A DNA stretch of 64,000 nt from Rhodoferax sp. Lineage in GTDB: Bacteria > Pseudomonadota > Gammaproteobacteria > Burkholderiales > Burkholderiaceae_C. Below are positions 9,717 to 17,892 of this stretch, piece after piece (within the stretch, counting starts at the first letter, position 1; every line of letters begins with the position of its first letter). Both the position numbers and the translations under genes were made by a program. The DNA lies in assembly GCF_023700745.1 (NCBI RefSeq), contig NZ_JAMPYG010000002.1:62001-126000 (forward strand), in the 5' to 3' direction. Below the pieces are notes generated by a model, which was not told the origin of the DNA, did not search any database, and was given only the letters and a program-made list of their open reading frames with translations.

Positions 9717-11414
9717 TCACCCGATCATCGGCAGCTTCAGCCCCTGCTTCTTGGCCGTGGCCACTGCGAGCTCGTAGCCGGCGTCGGCGTGGCGCATCAC
9801 GCCCGAACCGCAGTCGTTGACCAGCACCCGGGCCAGGCGCTCGGCCGCGGCGTCGGTGCCATCGGCAACGATCACCATGCCCGAGTGCTGCGAATAACCC
9901 ATGCCGACACCGCCACCGTGGTGCAGGCTGACCCAGCTGGCGCCACCGGCGGTGTTGAGCAGGGCGTTGAGCAGCGGCCAGTCGGACACGGCGTCGGTGC
10001 CGTCTTTCATGGACTCGGTTTCGCGGTTCGGGCTGGCCACCGAACCGGTGTCCAGGTGGTCGCGGCCGATCACGATCGGGGCTTTGAGTTCGCCGCTTTT
10101 CACCATCTCGTTGAAGGCCAGGCCAGCCAGATGGCGCTCGCCCAGGCCGAGCCAGCAGATGCGCGCCGGCAGACCCTGGAAGGCAATGCGTTCGCGCGCC
10201 ATGTCGAGCCAGCGGTGCGTGTGTGTGTTGTTCGGGAACAGTTCCTTGATCTTGGCATCGGTCTTGTAGATGTCTTCCGGGTCACCCGAAAGTGCCACCC
10301 AGCGGAACGGGCCCTTGCCTTCACAGAACATCGGACGGATGTAGGCGGGTACGAAACCCGGGAAGTCGAAGGCATTCTTCACGCCCTGGTCAAACGCGAC
10401 CTGGCGGATGTTGTTGCCGTAGTCCACCGTCGGAATGCCCATGGCCTGGAAGTCGAGCATGGCCTGCACGTGCACGGCGCAGCTGCGCGCGGCCTCAGCC
10501 GTCAGACGCGCGTGCTGCGCGGCATCCGGCTGCGCCGCCTTCCACTGCGCCACGCTCCAGCCAATCGGCAGGTAGCCGTTGATGAGGTCGTGGGCCGAGG
10601 TCTGGTCGGTCACGAGGTCGGGTTTGATGCCGCCGGCCTTGGCGCGCTTGACCAGTTCGGGCAGGATCTCGGCCGCGTTGCCCAGCAGACCGATGGAGAT
10701 GGCCTTTTTCTCGGCGGTGTAGCGGGCGATGCGCGCCAGCGCGTCGTCGAGGTCGGTGGCCTGCTCGTCGAGGTAACGCGAGCGCAGGCGGAAGTCAATG
10801 CTGGACTGTTGGCACTCGATGTTGAGCGAGCAGGCGCCGGCCAGGGTGGCGGCCAGCGGCTGGGCGCCGCCCATGCCGCCCAGGCCGGCGGTCAGAATCC
10901 ATTTGCCGGTCAGGTCGTTGTTGAAGTGCTGGCGACCGGCTTCGACAAAGGTCTCGAAGGTGCCTTGCACGATGCCCTGGCTGCCGATGTAGATCCAGCT
11001 GCCGGCGGTCATCTGGCCGTACATGAACAGGCCCTTGCGGTCGAGTTCGTTGAAATGCTCCCACGTGGCCCATTTGGGCACCAGGTTGGAGTTGGCGATC
11101 AGCACACGCGGCGCGTTGCTGTGGGTCTTGAACACGCCGACCGGCTTGCCCGACTGGATCAGCAGGGATTCGTCGTCGTTAAGGTCTTTCAACGTGGCCA
11201 GGATTTTGTCAAAGCATTCCCAGTTGCGCGCAGCGCGGCCAATGCCACCGTACACCACGAGGTGCTGCGGGTTCTCGGCCACTTCGGGGTCCAGATTGTT
11301 CTGCAACATGCGGTAGGCGGCCTCGGCAATCCAGTTCTTGCAAGTCAGTGTGTTGCCACGCGGTGCACGAATCACGCGGGTGGGATCAAAACGGGGGTCG
11401 GTGTTAGTTGTCAT
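9717..11414 (-). CDS. hutU: Urocanate hydratase
   Basis: Converts urocanate to imidazolonepropionate using tightly bound NAD as an electrophile. It is 565 aa, the usual length. Recognisable blocks are the glycine-rich [12 protein letters not shown] near residue 170, [14 protein letters not shown] near 410 (the conserved cysteine region) and [15 protein letters not shown] near 510. It lies 33 bp downstream of the last ABC transporter gene and 67 bp upstream of hutH, all on the minus strand, which puts the transporter in the hut transcription unit. Confidence 0.97.
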   Translation of the reverse strand: MTTNTDPRFDPTRVIRAPRGNTLTCKNWIAEAAYRMLQNNLDPEVAENPQHLVVYGGIGRAARNWECFDKILATLKDLNDDESLLIQSGKPVGVFKTHSNAPRVLIANSNLVPKWATWEHFNELDRKGLFMYGQMTAGSWIYIGSQGIVQGTFETFVEAGRQHFNNDLTGKWILTAGLGGMGGAQPLAATLAGACSLNIECQQSSIDFRLRSRYLDEQATDLDDALARIARYTAEKKAISIGLLGNAAEILPELVKRAKAGGIKPDLVTDQTSAHDLINGYLPIGWSVAQWKAAQPDAAQHARLTAEAARSCAVHVQAMLDFQAMGIPTVDYGNNIRQVAFDQGVKNAFDFPGFVPAYIRPMFCEGKGPFRWVALSGDPEDIYKTDAKIKELFPNNTHTHRWLDMARERIAFQGLPARICWLGLGERHLAGLAFNEMVKSGELKAPIVIGRDHLDTGSVASPNRETESMKDGTDAVSDWPLLNALLNTAGGASWVSLHHGGGVGMGYSQHSGMVIVADGTDAAAERLARVLVNDCGSGVMRHADAGYELAVATAKKQGLKLPMIG

Positions 11415-11447
11415 GGTGATAGGAGTGATGAATAAAAGTGAATGGAT

Positions 11448-12152
11448 TCAATGCAAACCAAGATAGGCTGCAGCGAGTTGGGGGTCCTGGCGCGCGGCTT
11501 GCGCGCTGCCTTGCCAGACGGTGCGACCGGATTCCAGCACGCAGACGTCGTCGGCAATCTGCAGCACACGCTCGGTGTTCTGCTCCACCAGCAACACGGT
11601 CATGCCTTCGTCGCGCAGCGTGATCAGGGCCTGGTAACACTGGTCGATGATCTTGGGCATCAGGCCCAGCGAGAGCTCGTCGATCATGATCAGGCGCGGG
11701 CGGGTCATCAGGGCGCGCCCGATCGCCAGCATCTGCTGCTCGCCACCGGACAGATTGCCAGCCAGCGAATTCAGCCGCTCAGCGAGGCGCGGAAACATGG
11801 TCAACACACGATCGCGATCGTGCTGGAACACGGCGGCGGGCTGCACCATGCCGCCCACGCGCAGGTTGTCTTGCACCGTGAGGTCCTTGAACAGGCGCCG
11901 CCCTTCGGGCGAAATCGCAATGCCCTTGCGCACGCGTTCGGTCGGACCTAAAGCGCCGATGTCCGCGCCGTCGAACAGGATATTGCCGGCCTGGCGGGTG
12001 ACGTGGCCGGCCACACACATCAGCGTGGACGACTTGCCGGCGCCGTTCGCCCCGAGCAGGCCGGTGATGGTGCCCGGGCGCAAGGTCAGTGTGAGTTCAT
12101 GGACGGCCTGAAAGGCACCGTAGCCACAGGAGACGTTGTGCAATTCAAGCAT
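11448..12152 (-). CDS. ABC transporter ATP-binding protein, branched-chain (LivF) type
   Basis: Second ATPase of a hydrophobic-amino-acid-type importer. The 234 aa protein starts at the ATG at 12152 (MLELHNVSCGYG), overlapping the LivG-type gene by 8 bp; the longer in-frame start would lie inside that gene. Walker A GANGAGKSS, signature LSGGEQQ and Walker B RLIMIDE are intact. Its place directly before hutU suggests the substrate is histidine, urocanate or a related imidazole rather than leucine. That substrate is an inference from context. Confidence 0.93.
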   Translation of the reverse strand: MLELHNVSCGYGAFQAVHELTLTLRPGTITGLLGANGAGKSSTLMCVAGHVTRQAGNILFDGADIGALGPTERVRKGIAISPEGRRLFKDLTVQDNLRVGGMVQPAAVFQHDRDRVLTMFPRLAERLNSLAGNLSGGEQQMLAIGRALMTRPRLIMIDELSLGLMPKIIDQCYQALITLRDEGMTVLLVEQNTERVLQIADDVCVLESGRTVWQGSAQAARQDPQLAAAYLGLH

Positions 12153-12981
12153 GGCTGGCCTCCTTCGGGGTGCTCGGTTGCGCCGCTTGGCCTTCGGCCG
12201 CTGCCGCGCCGAGCGCATCGCCGCCCAGGTAGGCGGCCCGCACGACCGGGTCCGCCATGACCGCGCGCGGCTCACCCTCGCCAATCTTCTTGCCGTTGTC
12301 GAGCACGACCAGACGCCTGCAAATACGCATCACTTCTCCAAGGTTGTGCTCGATCAGCACGATGGTCAGGCCCTGCTGGTTGATCTCGGCTATGGTGTTG
12401 GCCAATTCCCGGGCTTCCCTGGAGTTCAGGCCGGCCAGCGGTTCATCAAGCAATAACAGGCGCGGCTTGAGTGCCAGCGCACGCGCCAATTCCAGGCGTT
12501 TGAGGACGCCCAGCGGTTGCACGGTCGGACTTTGGTCCGCCATGGCGGCAATGCCGACACGCTTGAGCTCTTGCGCTGCCACGGCAAGCTCGTCGGCGCT
12601 GGAGGCGTGCAGCAGCGACTTCCAGGGGCTCGAGGTCTTGGCGCTGGCCGCCGCCAAAGCCACGTTTTCGATCACATTGATCTCACGCAGCGGGCGCACC
12701 AGTTGCTGCGACAGCGACAGCCCACGGCGGATGCGCTGGTGGATAGGCAAATCGTTCAAGGACTCACCTCCCAGCAGGACGCGACCCACGGTCGGACGCG
12801 CCACGCCGATGATGGACCTCAGCATGGTGGTCTTGCCGGCACCATTGGGGCCGATCAAGCCAAGCAAGTCGCCTTGATGGACGTCGAAGGACACGTTGTT
12901 GACCGCAGTCAGCCCGCCAAAGCGAACCGTGACGCCGTCAACGCGCAACAGCAGCGCAGAATCATGAAGCGTCTGGTTCAT
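12145..12981 (-). CDS. ABC transporter ATP-binding protein, branched-chain (LivG) type
   Basis: First ATPase of the same importer, 278 aa. Walker A GPNGAGKTT and Walker B LLLLDEP are intact. The signature stretch reads QPLGVLKRLELARAL where LSxGQ is normal, so only the glycine of the ABC signature is clearly kept; degenerate versions of this motif are common in LivG-like proteins. It overlaps the upstream permease gene by 4 bp (ATGA) and the LivF-type gene by 8 bp. The C-terminal 25 residues are alanine-rich and probably disordered. Confidence 0.92.
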   Translation of the reverse strand: MNQTLHDSALLLRVDGVTVRFGGLTAVNNVSFDVHQGDLLGLIGPNGAGKTTMLRSIIGVARPTVGRVLLGGESLNDLPIHQRIRRGLSLSQQLVRPLREINVIENVALAAASAKTSSPWKSLLHASSADELAVAAQELKRVGIAAMADQSPTVQPLGVLKRLELARALALKPRLLLLDEPLAGLNSREARELANTIAEINQQGLTIVLIEHNLGEVMRICRRLVVLDNGKKIGEGEPRAVMADPVVRAAYLGGDALGAAAAEGQAAQPSTPKEASHA

Positions 12982-13838
12982 GACTGACTCCCGGAGGGCG
13001 TGTTCACCGGGCTGAAGAAGCGCTTGGCCAGGCCGGTCATGCCGCCGGGTGAAAAGCGCATCATCAGGAACAACAGGCCACCGTAGACCAGCAGCTTGTA
13101 GTCACCAATCACCTGGAACCATGCCGGCAACACCGACAGTAGCGCGGCCGCGATCACCACGCCGGTGACCGAGCCGATGCCGCCGAACACCACCATCGAC
13201 AGCACAGTGATCGACTCCACAAAGCCAAAACTGTCGACACCGATGAACTGCAGGTGGTAAGAGTAGAAGGCGCCCGACAGGCCGGCCAAGGCCGTGCCGA
13301 TCGCGAAGGCGGCGAGCTTGAAGCGGGGCACGTCGATGCCCAACACGCGCATCGTGTCCTCGTCTTCGGCAATGCCGTTGAAAACCCGACCCATCCAGGT
13401 GCGCCGGATGTACACGCTGAGCGCCGCCATGGCCACACACATGAGCAGGGCCAGCAGCATGAAGCCGACGCGGCCAAGGCCATGATCCGGAATCGACGAG
13501 ATGCCCAGTTCACCGCCCAGGGCATTTTGCTGGCGCACCACGCCAACAAACAGGAAACCCACGCCCATGGTGGTGATGGCCAGGAAGTCGGCGCGCACGC
13601 GCAACGAGGCCAGCCCCACCACGATGCCGAGCAGGCCCGCCAGCAGCATGGCCAGCGGCAGCGTGGCCAGAAACGGCAGGCCGGCCTTGCCCAGCATGGC
13701 CGCGGTGTAGGCACCAACGCCCTGGAAGGTGGCGTGCCCCAGGCTGATCTGGCCGCAAAAGCCGGTGATCAGGTTCAGCGACAGCGCAAACATGACGGCG
13801 ATGGCCATGGTCGTCAGAAGAGATATTTCGTAATTCAT
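12978..13838 (-). CDS. ABC transporter permease, branched-chain (LivM) type
   Basis: Inner-membrane permease of the hut-linked importer, 286 aa with about eight hydrophobic segments. The LivM-type block FCGQISLGHATFQGVGAY is near residue 30 and the permease EAA-like loop GIAEDEDTMRVLGID is near 180. I start at the ATG at 13838 (MNYEISLLTT), 16 bp after the LivH-type stop; the longer in-frame start at 13901 would overlap that gene. It overlaps the LivG-type gene by 4 bp. Confidence 0.92.
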   Translation of the reverse strand: MNYEISLLTTMAIAVMFALSLNLITGFCGQISLGHATFQGVGAYTAAMLGKAGLPFLATLPLAMLLAGLLGIVVGLASLRVRADFLAITTMGVGFLFVGVVRQQNALGGELGISSIPDHGLGRVGFMLLALLMCVAMAALSVYIRRTWMGRVFNGIAEDEDTMRVLGIDVPRFKLAAFAIGTALAGLSGAFYSYHLQFIGVDSFGFVESITVLSMVVFGGIGSVTGVVIAAALLSVLPAWFQVIGDYKLLVYGGLLFLMMRFSPGGMTGLAKRFFSPVNTPSGSQS

Positions 13839-13854
13839 GTGTACGTTCCGGGTG

Positions 13855-14718
13855 TCAGCGTCTGGCAAACAGACCTTGGGGCCGAACCATGAGCACCGCA
13901 ATCAGGAAGGCAAACGCGATCGCGTTGCGGTCCAGAAACTTGCCCAGATAAATGGTTCCGAAAGACTCGACCACGCCCAGCAGCAATGCGGCGGCCAACG
14001 TGCCTGGCACCGACCCCAGGCCGCCCAGGACAATGATCGCCAGCGCCTTGTACGAGGGCACGCTGCCCATGGTTGGCTCGACCAGGTTGTTGAGCAAGGC
14101 AACCCAGACGCCGGCAAAACCCGCCAGCGCCGAGCCGACGAAGAAATTGATGTCACGCACCTTGCGCAGCGAGATACCAAAAGATTGCGCCATCTGCGGA
14201 TCCGACACCGTGGCCTGGCAGGCCACACCGACGCGGGTGCGCGATTGCAGCCACGCCAGCACGGCGATGATGGCGGCCGTTCCCACCATCACCATCAGCT
14301 CGGCCTGCTTGAATTGCAATCCCCCACCCAGGGAAACCTGTTCCTGCAGGGGTGGTGATATGAAGGACAGGCCCTGCGCACCGAAGACGATGCGAAAAGT
14401 CTCCTCGGAAGCGATGAACAGCCCGATTGAGGCAATCAGCGCGACATGCGGCGGCTGCTTCAGCAGTGGCTGGTAGGCCAGCCTGAACATGAGCACGCCG
14501 GCCACGCCCGCAACCATGGCCGCGCACGCAAAGCCCACGCTCAGACTGCCCGTGGCATTGCACATGATGACGCCGATATAACCGCCCAAGGTGAACAGCG
14601 CCGCGTGCGCCACATGGAGGATGCGCAGCAGACCATAGACCAGGGTCAGCCCGAGCGCGACCAGCGCGTACAAGCTGCCCTGAACCAGGCCTTGAGCGAT
14701 CAGTTCAAGTACCAACAT
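13855..14718 (-). CDS. ABC transporter permease, branched-chain (LivH) type
   Basis: Second permease of the importer, 287 aa, strongly hydrophobic. The N-terminal LIAQGLVQGSLYALVALG block and the YGLLRILHVAHA segment are typical of LivH. The gene starts 17 bp after the binding-protein gene and ends 16 bp before the LivM-type gene. Gene order (binding protein, two permeases, two ATPases) is the classic livKHMGF order. Confidence 0.92.
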   Translation of the reverse strand: MLVLELIAQGLVQGSLYALVALGLTLVYGLLRILHVAHAALFTLGGYIGVIMCNATGSLSVGFACAAMVAGVAGVLMFRLAYQPLLKQPPHVALIASIGLFIASEETFRIVFGAQGLSFISPPLQEQVSLGGGLQFKQAELMVMVGTAAIIAVLAWLQSRTRVGVACQATVSDPQMAQSFGISLRKVRDINFFVGSALAGFAGVWVALLNNLVEPTMGSVPSYKALAIIVLGGLGSVPGTLAAALLLGVVESFGTIYLGKFLDRNAIAFAFLIAVLMVRPQGLFARR

Positions 14719-14735
14719 GGCTGGCTTCCTCTGCT

Positions 14736-15893
14736 TTACTTCGACTTGGTGGGCGGGGCCAGCAGCACCGGATCGGAGATCACCGAGTGGCGATGAAAGG
14801 CCTTGTCTTTCACGATCTGAACCTGGATGTCCTTCTTGACCTCGTGCAGATCGTTGAAGGCCAGCTTGCCAATCGGCGTGTCGTAGCTTCCTGCTGCGAG
14901 CGCCTTCTTCAGCGCTTCGCCACCCTTGCCACCGGTTTTCTTCAGGCCTTCGACCACGACCGCCGTGGCCGTGTACGAGGCAGCAGCCACCATGTCGGCG
15001 TTGGAACCGACGGCCTTGCGGTAGTCAGCCAAAAAGGTCTTGGTGGCGGGCGCGTCGGAGTCGCGATCGAGCGAGGTCGTGATCAGGGTGCCTTCGGCGG
15101 CTGGGCCGGCAATCTCAATGAACTTGTCTGAGTCGTAGCCTTCCTGGCCGATGACGGGGGCGGTGATGCCGGCCGCCCGCAATTGGCTCACCATCGGACC
15201 CGCCGTGAAGTAGTAACCCGATGCGTAAATCACGTCCGGGTTGTCTGCCTTGAGCTTGCTCACCAATGGGCCGAATTGCCGGTCTGCCATGCCGTACTCA
15301 TATTCGTTGATGATGTTCAGCCCGAGTTTCGGTGCCGCTTCCTTGAAGCCGTCCGCCAGCGCCTGACCGAAATCGTTCTTCACGGTGACGATCACCACGT
15401 TCTTCTTGCCCATGTTTTGCACCAGCTTGGCACCGCCGCGACCCTGCACCTCGCCCATGGCCGAGACGCGGAACATGTAGTCACCCGTCAGTGTGATCTC
15501 GGGGTGAATGGCATAACCGACCACATAGGGCACTTGCCCGCGCTGGAAGATGGCAGCGGCCGCGCGTGTGGGGCCCGAATACGAACCGGAGACCGCGGCC
15601 ACAACCCCGTCCTTTTCGACCATCTTGGTGGCAGCCGGCACCGCTTCCTTGGGCGACGCCTGGTCGTCATACACCACCAACTCGAGCTTTTGACCTGCCA
15701 CACCACCACTGGCATTGGCCTTGGCAATGGCGAGCTTGACACCTTCCAACGCCGACTTGCCATCGGCTGCAGCAAAGCCGGTCAGGGGCACGTTGACGCC
15801 GATCTTGATGTCGGCCCAGGCCGAGCCGGCTGAAAGGGTGAGGGCAGCGGCAGCGGCCAACAGGGCGACGGTGGGTTGATGACGATGTTTCAT
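14736..15893 (-). CDS. ABC transporter periplasmic substrate-binding protein, branched-chain type
   Basis: Leu/Ile/Val-binding-protein family (type I periplasmic binding fold), 385 aa. I use the ATG at 15893 because it is followed by a clean signal peptide (MKHRHQPTVALLAAAAAL..., cleavage probably after GSAWA) and then ADIKIGVNVPLTG. It is the first gene of the minus-strand run that ends in formate dehydrogenase. Its promoter region holds a HutC-type palindrome, so it is probably induced by urocanate. Histidine or urocanate is the likely ligand from context; other amino acids are not excluded. Confidence 0.92.
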   Translation of the reverse strand: MKHRHQPTVALLAAAAALTLSAGSAWADIKIGVNVPLTGFAAADGKSALEGVKLAIAKANASGGVAGQKLELVVYDDQASPKEAVPAATKMVEKDGVVAAVSGSYSGPTRAAAAIFQRGQVPYVVGYAIHPEITLTGDYMFRVSAMGEVQGRGGAKLVQNMGKKNVVIVTVKNDFGQALADGFKEAAPKLGLNIINEYEYGMADRQFGPLVSKLKADNPDVIYASGYYFTAGPMVSQLRAAGITAPVIGQEGYDSDKFIEIAGPAAEGTLITTSLDRDSDAPATKTFLADYRKAVGSNADMVAAASYTATAVVVEGLKKTGGKGGEALKKALAAGSYDTPIGKLAFNDLHEVKKDIQVQIVKDKAFHRHSVISDPVLLAPPTKSK

Positions 15894-15975
15894 GAGCAGT
15901 CCTCTTGATGTTGAAGAAATGGCTTGACAGGTTTGCCTACGGAATATATACATATGTCCAACGAACAATCTATTG

Positions 15976-15987
15976 TTGTATATACAA
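15976..15987. promoter_or_regulatory. Putative HutC operator between the importer/hut operon and hutC
   Basis: TTGTATATACAA is a perfect 12-bp palindrome in the 171-bp gap between the divergent binding-protein gene and hutC. HutC-type GntR repressors are known to bind TGTA-N2-TACA-like sites. A weaker TATATACATAT stretch lies about 30 bp toward the binding-protein gene and could be a second half-strength site. Autoregulation plus control of the hut operon is the expected role. Confidence 0.65.
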
Positions 15988-16064
15988 TTTCGTGAGCGGG
16001 ACTTTATTCAGATCCATTTGGTGTGTCAATACTTTTTCTCCAACTTAAGGGAAAACCCCTAGCC

Positions 16065-16787
16065 ATGAACCCATCCAACGATTCCGACAAACGTGTGCCA
16101 GCTTTTCAGCGCATCAAGGCCCACGTCCTTGGCAAGATCCACGCCGGGCACTGGAAGGAAGGCGACGCGATTCCTGCCGAGGAAGCGTTGGCGCGCGAGT
16201 TTGGGGTTTCAAGAATGACCGTCAATCGCGCCATTCGCGAACTCAGTGACGAACAGATCGTGGAGCGTGTACAGGGCTCTGGCACCTACGTAGCACAGCA
16301 GAAATACCATGCCACGCTGGTCGAAATTCGCAACATCGCCGACGAAATTGCCGCACGCGGCCATGTCCACCGCAGCGAACTGCATCGGCTCGAACGCCTG
16401 AAAGCCGGCGACGTGCTGGGCCGCAAATTTGGGCTGCCAGCCGACCACACGCTGTACCACTCGGTGGTCGTCCATTTTGAAAACGACCAGCCGATTCAGG
16501 TGGAAGATCGTTTCGTTAACCCGGTGGTGGCGCCCGACTACCTGCAACAGGATTTCAGCACCCAAACGCCCAATGCCTACCTGATGCGCGTGGCGCCCCT
16601 GCAAGCGGTGCACTTTGTGATCGAGGCGTGCAGCCCACCCGCCAATATCCGGGAGATGCTGCGCATGACGTTGCTGCAAGAGCCCTGCCTGCTGCTGCAC
16701 CGGCAAACGCAGTCGATGGGTCAGGTGGCGTCGATCGCCGACATGTGGCATCCGGCAACGCGGTATCGCTTTACCGGCAGTTTTTAA
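16065..16787 (+). CDS. hutC: Histidine utilisation repressor, GntR/HutC family
   Basis: Transcription factor, 240 aa: a GntR winged helix at residues ~10-80 (AFQRIKAHVLGKIHAGHW, then EEALAREFGVSRMTVNRAI) and a UTRA effector domain at ~95-235. HutC proteins repress hut genes and are released by urocanate. I start at the ATG at 16065 (MNPSNDSDK) rather than the in-frame ATG 42 bp upstream because the shorter form matches the family N-terminus. It is divergent from the hut/importer run and convergent with the LysR gene. Confidence 0.92.
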   Translation: MNPSNDSDKRVPAFQRIKAHVLGKIHAGHWKEGDAIPAEEALAREFGVSRMTVNRAIRELSDEQIVERVQGSGTYVAQQKYHATLVEIRNIADEIAARGHVHRSELHRLERLKAGDVLGRKFGLPADHTLYHSVVVHFENDQPIQVEDRFVNPVVAPDYLQQDFSTQTPNAYLMRVAPLQAVHFVIEACSPPANIREMLRMTLLQEPCLLLHRQTQSMGQVASIADMWHPATRYRFTGSF

Positions 16788-16872
16788 TGTTCACTCTGCC
16801 AGTTCAAGCACATCGCAAGACTTTTTTGCGGCATCAAACAGCGACAGCCTGTAAGCAAATGCTTGTGACGAC

Positions 16873-17796
16873 TCAGAATGATGTCGCTTCGAGGCTGGCG
16901 GTCTGCTTGGAAAAACTGGCGCGCACCGCCTGCACGAGGGCCAGAGTCAATGCCGGTTGCTGGTCCTCGTCGGCCGGGTAGGCCAACACCACCGATTGCG
17001 ACGGCAGCGACCCGTGCAAAGCACGGCAGGCAATCCGTTTACCGTCATAGCCGGTGTCCCGTACCGGGCGTGTCGTCAGCAGCGACACGCCCAGCCCGTT
17101 GGCCACAAGGGAGCGGACCATTTCCATCGACGGACTTTCGTGGGCGATCCGCGGGGTGACACCCGCTGTCCGAAACAGCGAGAGAAAGTAGTCGCGGCTG
17201 TGCGGCAAGCTGATCAGGATCAGCGGCTCGCTCGCCAGTTGGGCCAGGCGCAGACGGGGCTGGCGGGCAAGCGCATGGCCCCAGGGCATCAGCGCATAGG
17301 GACGCAGGTCAGCCACGGGCTCGAGACGCACGCCACGCGCCAGGCCGAGGTCATACAACAGCGCCACATCCAGCGAGCCGCGTTCGAGCTGGCGCGTCAG
17401 GCTTTCAATGTCGCCTTCGACCAGCTGAACTTCGATGGCCGGGTGCGCGGTGCGCAAGCGCAGCAAAATGTCCGGCAGGTAACGCGCCCCCAGTGTGCTC
17501 AGGCAACCAACCCGTAGTCGCCCCTCCAGTGCGAGCGCGCGCGGCGCAAGCAGCGACTCGGCCTGGCGCAGCACCGCCCTGGCTTGACGGACCCGCGTGG
17601 CACCGGCCGCCGTCAGTTCAAGGCCCCGCGCGTGCATACGCACGAACAGGCGCTCTCCCCAGAGGGCTTCGAGCTCACCGATGGCCTTGGAGATCGACGG
17701 CTGGGAAACATGGAGCGCCTGGGCAGCGCGGGCCGCCCCGCCATGCTGCGCCGCAGCGACCAGGTATTCCAGTTGGCGCAGACTAAAGTGAATCAT
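16873..17796 (-). CDS. LysR family transcriptional regulator
   Basis: 307 aa. The N-terminal winged helix (residues ~1-60, QLEYLVAAAQHGGAARAAQ and SQPSISKAIGELE) is followed by a LysR substrate-binding domain. It is divergent from the CoA-transferase/acyl-CoA dehydrogenase pair with a 96-bp gap that contains a perfect inverted repeat, so it is probably the regulator of that pair. The effector is not predictable. Confidence 0.93.
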   Translation of the reverse strand: MIHFSLRQLEYLVAAAQHGGAARAAQALHVSQPSISKAIGELEALWGERLFVRMHARGLELTAAGATRVRQARAVLRQAESLLAPRALALEGRLRVGCLSTLGARYLPDILLRLRTAHPAIEVQLVEGDIESLTRQLERGSLDVALLYDLGLARGVRLEPVADLRPYALMPWGHALARQPRLRLAQLASEPLILISLPHSRDYFLSLFRTAGVTPRIAHESPSMEMVRSLVANGLGVSLLTTRPVRDTGYDGKRIACRALHGSLPSQSVVLAYPADEDQQPALTLALVQAVRASFSKQTASLEATSF

Positions 17797-17816
17797 TATT
17801 TTTCATCCAGTACATC

Positions 17817-17838
17817 ATCAATGTGTATTTTCATTGAT
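17817..17838. promoter_or_regulatory. Putative LysR-type operator
   Basis: ATCAATG and CATTGAT form a perfect 7-bp inverted repeat with an 8-bp spacer in the divergent LysR/CoA-transferase gap. It contains the T-N11-A pattern expected of LysR recognition sites and lies 55 bp upstream of the CoA-transferase ATG. Confidence 0.55.
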
Positions 17839-17892
17839 TTAAGAAAACATCAAGAATGCAGGCCTCACAGCACGCTGGACAAGGAATTCAAC

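Noticed and set aside
6383..11435. Long plus-strand open frames (400-580 codons) antisense to hutI, hutH and hutU
   Set aside because: Shadow frames of highly conserved hut genes, rich in His, Gln, Arg and Gly as expected for reverse reading of GC-rich codons.
16788..16872. Possible terminator CGCAA...TTGCG between hutC and the LysR gene
   Set aside because: The stem is only 5 bp, too weak to support.
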